From assembly GCA_964592725.1 (NCBI GenBank), contig CAZQFQ010000004.1, forward strand, positions 1 to 43,570: a stretch of DNA of 43,570 nucleotides. The letters run 5' to 3'. The notes beneath the pieces were generated by a model, which saw only the letters and a program-made list of their open reading frames with translations, did not search any database and was not told where the DNA came from. Of the stretch, positions 37,643 through 43,570 are shown one piece after another. The stretch comes from PALSA-1336 sp964592725 (lineage in GTDB: Bacteria > Patescibacteriota > Doudnabacteria > UBA920). The stretch's first letter is position 1; each line of letters opens with the position of its first letter. Both the position numbers and the translations under genes were made by a program.

Positions 37643-38326
37643 ATGGATAATAATAACGAACAACCCGAAGACCAAACTATCAAAACCGCGGAAACTGAAA
37701 AACCCAAAACCAGCATCCTGAAAAATAAATGGGTAAAAAGCGGGGGCACCGTTGCCCTGGCTTTAATAATTGTCGGCGGGCTGGTTTACTGGCAAATGGC
37801 CAGTACGCGGGTAAGCATAGATACATCTATAGTTACCGCACCCATAATCAACCTTTCCCCCACCGCGGCCGGACAGCTCCAGGCCATTTACGTCAACGAA
37901 GGCGATATGGTAGCCGCCAACACTCCGGTGGCCGAAGTTGGGAGCGAAATTATTAAAACCACGGTTGCCGGGGAAATTGTCTCCGTGCAAAATGACATCG
38001 GCACAAACTTCAACCCCGGACAGGTGGTTGTAAGCATGATTGATCCTACCCAGCTTAGGGTAGTCGGCACCATTGACGAAGACAAGGGTTTAAGCAAAAT
38101 CCACGTGGGACAGCTCGCGACGTTTACCGCGGACGCGTTCGGCTCCAAAATATACCAGGGAGTGGTGGATGAGGTCAGCCCCAGCGCCAACCAGCAGGAT
38201 GTAGTCTTTAATATTTCCGATTCGCGCGAGGAACAACAATTTGATGTCAAGGTTCGCTTTGACACCAATCAATATCCGGAGTTAAAAAACGGGATGTCGG
38301 CGAAGCTCACGATATTCACCAAATAA
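37643..38326 (+). CDS. Short HlyD/EmrA-like adaptor
   Basis: The 227-residue protein has an N-terminal cytoplasmic stretch, a membrane helix (about 34-50, GTVALALIIVGGLVYWQM), a biotinyl-lipoyl-like domain (TAAGQLQAIYVNEGDMVAANTPVAEV, then TTVAGEIVSVQNDIGTNF) and a beta barrel (LRVVGTIDEDKGLSKIHVGQLATFTADAF). The coiled-coil hairpin found in EmrA is absent, so it is a minimal adaptor. Two adaptors for one MFS pump suggests they form a mixed assembly, or that one serves a different transporter. Confidence 0.88.
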   Translation: MDNNNEQPEDQTIKTAETEKPKTSILKNKWVKSGGTVALALIIVGGLVYWQMASTRVSIDTSIVTAPIINLSPTAAGQLQAIYVNEGDMVAANTPVAEVGSEIIKTTVAGEIVSVQNDIGTNFNPGQVVVSMIDPTQLRVVGTIDEDKGLSKIHVGQLATFTADAFGSKIYQGVVDEVSPSANQQDVVFNISDSREEQQFDVKVRFDTNQYPELKNGMSAKLTIFTK

Positions 38327-38327
38327 A

Positions 38328-38432
38328 TCGAATCCACGAATGGAACGAATCTACGAATCCCCACGAATTACGAATTCGTAGGTTCGTAGAGATTCGTAGA
38401 GATTCGTAGATTCGTCCGGATTCGTAAATTCG
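38328..38432. repeat. ACGAATC-type repeat array, second copy
   Basis: CGAATCCACGAAT, GATTCGTAGA and TTCGTAAATTCG units in both orientations. The same family as 31465-31560. Confidence 0.85.
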
Positions 38433-38440
38433 ATACATGT

Positions 38441-39961
38441 ATGGAGACTGCCATTGACAAACCAGCCGATCAGCCCGAACCGGAAAAAGAATCCTCCCTC
38501 AAATGGTGGGTTCTTTTAACTGTAATCATTGGCACTTTTTTGGGCCGGCTGGACCAGACCATTGTGAATTTGGCTTTGCCAAAAATTATTACCGACTTTA
38601 ACATCAGCGTCTCTTCCGCGGGCTGGATTGCCACGGCCTATATTTTGGCCAATGCCATTTTTGTGCCCATTTGGGGCAAGCTCGGCGACACTCTGGGAAG
38701 GAAAAAAATCTACATTTTGGGCTTTTCCATTTTTATTTTCGGTTCGGCCTTGGCCGGTCTGGCCTGGAATTTAAGCTCCATGATTGTTTTCCGCGTCATC
38801 CAGTCCATTGCCGGAAGCGCCGACTACCCCACGGCCATGGCTATTTTGGCCGTCACCTTTAAGCACGGCAAGGAGCGCGCCCAGGCTCTGGGAATTTGGT
38901 CGTCATCGTTCGCGGCCGCGGCGGTATTCGGCCCGCTCATCGGCGGCCCGCTTATAGACAACTTCGGCTGGCGCTCGGTTTTTTTAATTAACATTCCCGT
39001 GGGTATTATCGGCCTTTTAATGGCCATAACTTTTGTCAAAGAATCGGTGTCCGAACACAAGACCGTGCACTTTGACTGGTGGGGAGCAATAACCCTGGGC
39101 GTGGCGCTTTCGGCTTTGGTGCTGGTGCTGGATCAGGGTACCACCTGGGGCTGGACCGCGGGTTACTCTTGGCTTTGTTATTTGACGACCGTAGTTTTTA
39201 CGGCAATTTTTATCCGCATAGAACATTTTTCGGAAGAGCCGATTGTGGATTTAAAATTTTTCAAAATTCCGGCTTTTGTCAACACACTGTGGAATAATTT
39301 TATTGTTTTTATGGGAATGATGGGCAGCGTGTTTTTAATCCCGATTTTCGCGCAGACTTTTTTGGGCTACGATGCCACCCGGGCCGGATATTTATTTATT
39401 CCCATGGCTGCGGCGCTGATGATTGCCGCGCCCATTGGCGGCAACCTGATTGGAAGGGTTCGCCCGGGCTACGTGATTTCCGCCAGCACGCTGGTGGCCG
39501 CGTTCGGCATTTTTATGTTTTCCAAAACTTTGGATCCCCGCGCCTCGGCCATGGCCATTATCTGGCCGCTGTCAATTATGGCTTTTGGCCTGGGCTTTGG
39601 CATGGCCCAGCGCACCAACATTATCGCCTCGGTGGTTGACCAGCATGAAATCGGCATTGCTTCTTCGGTTTTGGCCCTGGCCCGCAACATTGCGGGAGCC
39701 TTTGGCATTGCCATATTCAGCACTCTGCTCACCAACTCCACCAACAGCAATGTTTTAAATCTGGCGCGCCAAAGCGTTCTGCGCGCTCAAAACCCGGCCG
39801 ATTATAAAGCTTTCATCGCGCTGATTATTTTAAAAGCCCAAATCGCGGCTTATAACACGGTATTCTTTTGGGCTTCGGTGCTGGTGCTAATCGGCGCCGT
39901 CGCCGCCCTGTGGATTCGCGTTTCGCGCGAACGGACCGACGTCCACGTTATGGTGGAATGA
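38441..39961 (+). CDS. DHA2-family MFS efflux transporter (EmrB/QacA type)
   Basis: A 506-residue protein with about 14 membrane helices. TM1 motif LGRLDQTIVNLALPKI (the Asp is the conserved DHA2 TM1 residue), motif A GKLGDTLGRKKIYILG, and motif C-like GPLIGGPLIDNFGWR in TM5. It should export hydrophobic or cationic compounds by proton antiport. Linked adaptors and MarR support a drug or metabolite efflux unit. The ATG at 38441 follows the repeat array; no Shine-Dalgarno is visible. A start shadowed by repeats is also seen for other genes in this window. Confidence 0.94.
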   Translation: METAIDKPADQPEPEKESSLKWWVLLTVIIGTFLGRLDQTIVNLALPKIITDFNISVSSAGWIATAYILANAIFVPIWGKLGDTLGRKKIYILGFSIFIFGSALAGLAWNLSSMIVFRVIQSIAGSADYPTAMAILAVTFKHGKERAQALGIWSSSFAAAAVFGPLIGGPLIDNFGWRSVFLINIPVGIIGLLMAITFVKESVSEHKTVHFDWWGAITLGVALSALVLVLDQGTTWGWTAGYSWLCYLTTVVFTAIFIRIEHFSEEPIVDLKFFKIPAFVNTLWNNFIVFMGMMGSVFLIPIFAQTFLGYDATRAGYLFIPMAAALMIAAPIGGNLIGRVRPGYVISASTLVAAFGIFMFSKTLDPRASAMAIIWPLSIMAFGLGFGMAQRTNIIASVVDQHEIGIASSVLALARNIAGAFGIAIFSTLLTNSTNSNVLNLARQSVLRAQNPADYKAFIALIILKAQIAAYNTVFFWASVLVLIGAVAALWIRVSRERTDVHVMVE

Positions 39962-40028
39962 TGGTGCAATTTTCCGCTTTAAAAAACGTAATATAGCTAT
40001 AGTCATAAAATTTTAAAAAATATGCCCT

Positions 40029-40598
40029 ATGAAAAAAGTTTTACTTTCTCTTGGCGTCATTTGTGTATTTTCAGGCTACGCGATTTATCAGCATCTAAAT
40101 TCAGCTCCGCCGGTAGTCTCTATAAATACCCCTGCGGCCCAAACAAACCAATCTTCAGCTTCCCAAAATCCTCCTGACACGTCAACTCAAACCCAGCCGG
40201 CGGCAAAGCAACCGGCGGCTTCGGCTATGCCGACAGCTATCAATCCAACTCCGACTCCCGCGTCTGCTCCGACGCCAACTCCTGCCCCCGCAGCGGTTGC
40301 TAAAAATCCTGCCGGACAATATAAAGACGGCACTTACACCGGCTCGGTTGCCGATGCTTTTTACGGCGGCGTCCAGGTGGCGGCGGTTATTTCCGGGGGC
40401 AGACTGACCGACGTGCAAATTTTGCAATACCCCACGGACCGCGGCCACTCCGCGCAAATCGGCCAGCAGGCTATGCCGATTTTAAAAAGCGAAGCTATAG
40501 CCTCCCAAAGCGCGAACGTGGATATTGTCTCAGGAGCCACCCAGGACAGCCAGGCGTTTGAGCAATCTTTGCAGTCGGCATTATCTCAAGCAATGTAA
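40029..40598 (+). CDS. Secreted FMN-binding-domain protein with flavinylation motif
   Basis: The 189-residue protein has an N-terminal signal/anchor (KVLLSLGVICVFSGYAIY), a Pro/Thr/Ala linker (residues 30-92, TPTPAPAAV), then an FMN_bind domain: GQYKDGTYTGSVADAFYGGVQVAAV, GHSAQIGQQAMPIL and DIVSGATQDSQAF. SGAT at 168-171 is the motif in which ApbE attaches FMN to Thr (T171 here). ApbE is the next gene. The anchor and linker place the flavin outside the membrane as an electron carrier. Confidence 0.92.
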   Translation: MKKVLLSLGVICVFSGYAIYQHLNSAPPVVSINTPAAQTNQSSASQNPPDTSTQTQPAAKQPAASAMPTAINPTPTPASAPTPTPAPAAVAKNPAGQYKDGTYTGSVADAFYGGVQVAAVISGGRLTDVQILQYPTDRGHSAQIGQQAMPILKSEAIASQSANVDIVSGATQDSQAFEQSLQSALSQAM

Positions 40599-40599
40599 T

Positions 40600-40680
40600 T
40601 TCCTTATTTCATTAATTTCCCAATTTCCAAAAAACGAAATTGTGAAATAATGGAAATTGTGAAATTATAAACACCCTAGA
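40600..40680. repeat. AATTTCC/GGAAATT repeat
   Basis: ATTTCATTAATTTCCCAATTTCC and the complementary GAAATTGTGAAATAATGGAAATT form a hairpin-like tract. A similar tract is at 41427-41500, so both gaps of the flavin module carry the same repeat type. Confidence 0.7.
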
Positions 40681-40681
40681 T

Positions 40682-41443
40682 ATGAAACAAACGAAAGTCC
40701 TTATGGGCATGCCGATTACTGTAGAGGTCGTTGACGGCAATGTCCGCGAGGAAGACATCGGCAAAATTTTTAAGTACTTTGCCTACATCGACGAAAAATT
40801 CAGCACTTACAAATCGGAGAGCGAAATCAGCAAAATAAACCGCGGCGAAATCAGCGCCAAAGATTTTAGCCAAGATATGAAAACTATTTTGGCTTTATCG
40901 GAAGAAACAAAAAAACAAACGGGCGGATATTTTGACATTAGTTTAAACGGCAAACTGGATCCTTCGGGCTTGGTTAAAGGCTGGGCGATACTGAATGCTT
41001 CTGATTTATTGAAAAAATCGGGATTCAAAAACTACTACGTGGAAGCCGGCGGCGACGTTCAGGTCAGCGGCAAAAATAAAGACGGCAAGCTCTGGCAAGT
41101 AGGGATTAAAAATCCTTTTAAGCAAAATGAGATAGTCAAGGTGGCATATTTTGGCCACGATGAGGGTATTGCCACTTCCGGCACTTACATCCGCGGCCAG
41201 CATATTTACAATCCAAAAAGCTCCGGCCAAACAATTACCGACATTGTCAGCCTTAGCGTCATTGGCCCTAACGTTTATGAAGCCGACCGCTTTGCCACCG
41301 CCGCCTTTGCCATTGGCAAAGCCGGAATAAACTTTATAGAATCGCTCGTCGGTCTGGAAGGGTATATTATAGATAAGGACGGGATTGCGACAATGACAAG
41401 CGGGTGGAAAAAATATACAAAAGAAATAAATGGAAATAGGTAG
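40682..41443 (+). CDS. apbE: FAD:protein FMN transferase (ApbE family)
   Basis: ApbE moves FMN from FAD to Thr in SGAT-type motifs. The 253-residue protein has the family elements GMPITVEV, FSTYKSESEISKIN, FDISLNGKLDPSGLVKGWA (FAD and Mg contacts), GGDVQVSG, and EADRFATAAFAIG with the late metal-binding Asp. It lies between the flavin acceptor and the membrane reductase. Unlike most ApbE proteins it has no lipobox or signal peptide at the chosen start; the upstream gap is a repeat tract with no hydrophobic extension in frame. It might act on the acceptor before export or be exported by another route. Confidence 0.94.
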   Translation: MKQTKVLMGMPITVEVVDGNVREEDIGKIFKYFAYIDEKFSTYKSESEISKINRGEISAKDFSQDMKTILALSEETKKQTGGYFDISLNGKLDPSGLVKGWAILNASDLLKKSGFKNYYVEAGGDVQVSGKNKDGKLWQVGIKNPFKQNEIVKVAYFGHDEGIATSGTYIRGQHIYNPKSSGQTITDIVSLSVIGPNVYEADRFATAAFAIGKAGINFIESLVGLEGYIIDKDGIATMTSGWKKYTKEINGNR

Positions 41444-41500
41444 AAATTAGGAAATAAACTGTAACACCATACATTTCCATATATTTCCCAATTTCAACCC
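41427..41500. repeat. GGAAAT/ATTTCC repeat
   Basis: AATGGAAATAGG...CATTTCCATATATTTCCC, an inverted repeat that overlaps the apbE end (coding for KEINGNR) and continues to the next gene. Confidence 0.65.
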
Positions 41501-41520
41501 ATTTCACTCTTGGACATAAT

Positions 41521-43047
41521 ATGTTAACGCTCGTCGACAACTTCCTCAATCGCATCACCATGTACCGGCTGGTTCTATACTGCTTGATCGCGATTTTAGC
41601 CGTGGCCGCGGTTTTAAGTCTGTTTGGAATTTTGCCGTACAACTTTTTTGACTTAATTTTTTCCACCGGTTTTTTGCTGGCCGTGAGCCTTTTGGCCAAT
41701 TGGGTTTTTGCCAGAACTTTTAAAGCGCAAACAAACGTGGAATCGGTTTATATTACCGCTTTAATCTTGGCGCTGATTATTACTCCGGCCAAAGGCTTGA
41801 ATGTAAACTATTATATTTTTTTGTTCTGGGCCGCGGTGCTGGCCATGGCAGGAAAATATATTTTAGCCATAAATAAAAAACATATTTTTAACCCCGCGGC
41901 CATAGCCGTGGTAATTACGGCCTTTGCCATAAACCAGCCCGCGAGCTGGTGGGTGGGGACCGCCGCGATGCTACCTGTTGTCCTTATAACCGGCCTGCTG
42001 ATTGTGAGAAAAATCCAAAGAAGCGATTTAGTTTTTGCTTTTTTAATTACGGCCATTGTAACAACTCTGGGTTTGGGAATTTATCAAGGCAGTAACATTA
42101 GCACTTTAGCCAAACAGGCATTAATCGACTCTCCCCTGTTCTTTTTTGCCTTTGTAATGCTGACCGAACCGCTAACGACTCCGCCCACCAAAAATTTGCA
42201 AATATGGTACGGCATTTTGGTCGGCATTTTATTCGCGCCCCAGGTTCACATTGGCAATTTGTATTTCTCCCCGGAATTGGCTTTGGTTATTGGCAATATT
42301 TTTTCCTACCTTGTCGGCCCCAAACAAAAACTTATGCTGACTCTGAAGGAAAAAATCCGGCTGTCTCCGGATGTTTACAATTTTGTTTTTAAATCCGATA
42401 AAAAGCTTAAATTCACCCCCGGACAATATCTGGAATGGACGCTGGGGCATAAACGGGCGGACAGCCGCGGCAACCGCCGCTACTTTACCATAGCCTCTTC
42501 GCCCACCGAAAACGAAGTTATTATGGGAGTAAAATTTTATCCCCAAGCCAGCTCATTTAAAAAATCCCTACTCTCGATGAAACCCGGAGATCGAATTTCG
42601 GCCGGGCAATTGGCAGGCGATTTTACCCTGAAAAAAAATCCCAAACAAAAATATGTTTTCATTGCCGGCGGCATCGGCATTACTCCGTTTCGCAGTATGA
42701 TTAAAAATTTGCTTGATAAAAATCAGCCGCGTCCCATTATAATGTTTTACGCCAACAAAAATCCGGCCGATGTGGTCTATAAAGATATTTTTGACGAAGC
42801 GGAACAAAGGCTTGGCATAAAAACCGTTTACGCCCTGACGCAGGCTTCGGCGGCTGATGAAAATTGGGGCGGTGAAATAGGGCGCGTAGACGAACGCATG
42901 ATCCAAAACAAAGTCCCCCATTATAAAGAAAGGATGTATTACATATCGGGGCCAAAGTCTATGATTGATTCATTTGAAACAGTCCTAGAAAATCTGGGCG
43001 TGCCGGACAGCCAAATTAAAACCGACTTTTTCCCGGGGTTTGTATAG
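41521..43047 (+). CDS. RnfD/NqrB-like membrane domain fused to ferredoxin-NAD(P) reductase domain
   Basis: The 508-residue protein has residues 1-270 as a membrane domain of about nine helices, with KHIFNPAA and TEPLTTPPTKNLQIWYG, both landmarks of the NqrB/RnfD family. Residues 275-508 are a flavin reductase: RRYFTIASSP (FAD), KPGDRISAG, GGIGITPFRSM (NAD(P) pyrophosphate) and YYISGPKSM. There is no 2Fe-2S domain. The fusion should take electrons from NAD(P)H inside, pass them across the membrane, and hand them to the FMN protein encoded two genes upstream. The terminal acceptor is unknown. Confidence 0.92.
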   Translation: MLTLVDNFLNRITMYRLVLYCLIAILAVAAVLSLFGILPYNFFDLIFSTGFLLAVSLLANWVFARTFKAQTNVESVYITALILALIITPAKGLNVNYYIFLFWAAVLAMAGKYILAINKKHIFNPAAIAVVITAFAINQPASWWVGTAAMLPVVLITGLLIVRKIQRSDLVFAFLITAIVTTLGLGIYQGSNISTLAKQALIDSPLFFFAFVMLTEPLTTPPTKNLQIWYGILVGILFAPQVHIGNLYFSPELALVIGNIFSYLVGPKQKLMLTLKEKIRLSPDVYNFVFKSDKKLKFTPGQYLEWTLGHKRADSRGNRRYFTIASSPTENEVIMGVKFYPQASSFKKSLLSMKPGDRISAGQLAGDFTLKKNPKQKYVFIAGGIGITPFRSMIKNLLDKNQPRPIIMFYANKNPADVVYKDIFDEAEQRLGIKTVYALTQASAADENWGGEIGRVDERMIQNKVPHYKERMYYISGPKSMIDSFETVLENLGVPDSQIKTDFFPGFV

Positions 43048-43057
43048 ATCACACCTG

Positions 43058-43152
43058 CCCGCCATGCCTTTTTTGGAGTCCGTTTGATAACTCGGGGTAT
43101 ATTGATGTTCAAAATTTATGTGGTGATAAAGGAGAGGCTAAGGCAGGCGGGG
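43058..43152. repeat. Inverted repeat after the reductase gene
   Basis: CCCGCCATGCCTT (43058-43070) and AAGGCAGGCGGG (43140-43151) are complementary apart from one base. It could be a terminator stem or dispersed repeat. The remainder to 43260 holds short CAGAC/TCTG units and no gene. Confidence 0.6.
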
Positions 43153-43266
43153 ATACACCGATTCCTCAGATAGCACAGACACTGCAAAACTGCAGTCACC
43201 TGTGCAATCCTGTTTCATCTGCGTATCTGTAAAATAAACCTGCACTTTAATGCTCGGTTTTTTCGT

Positions 43267-43296
43267 TTGACACAGACACTCTGTCAGATATACAAT
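43267..43296 (+). promoter_or_regulatory. Predicted sigma70 promoter
   Basis: TTGACA (43267-43272), 16-18 base spacer, TATACA/TACAAT (43289-43296). The spacer carries the interrupted inverted repeat TGACACAGA/TCTGTCA, a possible operator. Confidence 0.6.
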
Positions 43297-43382
43297 ACTT
43301 TGTTATTGTTCGTGCCGTGCACGTGCGGTAACAGCTCCAAATTCCTGCCGTGCAGGGGTTTGCGGGCAAAACTGGAGGAAGT

Positions 43383-43570
43383 ATGACGTACGAAGAGAAT
43401 GAAAAGGATTCCTTGAAGGAAATGAAGGATCGGGATTTGCTCGATCTTGCTAAACCCATACTCGACAACTTCATGCTGCTGGCTATCGTCGACTCCGGAG
43501 CCAGTCCCGCGGCCTGGCTAGCGTTACCTTTTTGGCTCCTGCTTAGGGAGTTTAATTCCGGAAATTTCCG
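43383..43570 (+). CDS. Hypothetical protein, truncated by window end
   Basis: ATG at 43383, six bases after TGGAGGAAG. The visible 62 codons encode an acidic start (MTYEENEKDSLKEMKDRDLL) followed by a hydrophobic part (MLLAIVDSGASPAAWLALPFWLLL) that may be a membrane helix. The frame is open to the last base. The strong promoter and Shine-Dalgarno and the codon preference match the standalone unknown genes at 1695, 12256, 27318 and 33668. No family recognised. Confidence 0.65.
   Translation, partial: MTYEENEKDSLKEMKDRDLLDLAKPILDNFMLLAIVDSGASPAAWLALPFWLLLREFNSGNF

Noticed and set aside
37519..38432. CRISPR array from the short repeats between genes
   Set aside because: Units are under 15 bases, irregularly spaced, in both orientations, with no constant repeat and no cas genes.

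Overview
The window looks like a contig from a member of the Patescibacteria (CPR), probably a Parcubacteria-like lineage. The grounds are indirect. Many short palindromic repeats lie between genes and also inside conserved genes in frame (translating to peptides such as GAGLKPAPT or SAFAKATADK). There are many standalone small genes, and a DUF5667-type protein sits beside an ECF sigma factor. There is no 16S rRNA gene to settle this. TGA is used as a stop (for example in the ATGA overlap at 8090), so the code is the standard bacterial one.

Layout. 1-5.4 kb: tgt, a small membrane protein, pnp with a small coupled ORF, and a CheY-like receiver, mostly on the minus strand. 5.5-12.0 kb: a tight plus-strand operon of an amino-acid dehydrogenase, a PaaK-like adenylate-forming enzyme, a ThiF/E1-like protein, a nitroreductase and a membrane histidine kinase. 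I do not recognise this set as a described pathway. 12-16.7 kb: an unknown protein, rpsO with an unknown partner, an ATP-grasp protein, a XerC/D-type recombinase and a rubredoxin-like zinc ribbon. 17-25.4 kb: tRNA-Arg(GCG), a DUF1059 protein, and a regulatory island with two paralogous ECF sigma factors, a degenerate receiver, a GGDEF-EAL protein, a DUF5667 protein and a large secreted Ig-like/proline-rich protein. Two copies of a conserved 135-148 nt element, each ending in a terminator-like hairpin, precede the receiver-sigma unit and the GGDEF-EAL unit.

25.5-35.2 kb: a small membrane protein, tRNA-Arg(TCT), an RsuA/RluB pseudouridine synthase, a cytidine-deaminase-like protein, an ABC exporter, a three-gene module (MgtE_N/CBS soluble protein, one-TM peptide, divergent NRAMP transporter), a YvlD/holin-like protein and a PEP-synthase-like ATP-binding plus phosphohistidine protein. 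Long loopless palindromes lie at 27.05-27.2 kb and 35.3 kb. 35.4-43.0 kb: a plus-strand series with MarR, two HlyD-type adaptors and a DHA2 MFS pump, followed by an FMN-binding-domain protein, ApbE and an RnfD/NqrB-like membrane domain fused to a ferredoxin-reductase module. The last three look like a minimal flavin-based transmembrane electron-transfer chain. The window ends inside a gene.

Most promising leads: the dehydrogenase/PaaK/ThiF/nitroreductase operon, the duplicated leader element beside sigma factors and c-di-GMP genes, the MgtE-sensor plus NRAMP module, the in-frame repeat insertions in at least five genes, and the long perfect palindromes. All assignments come from reading motifs by eye. 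No database search was run.
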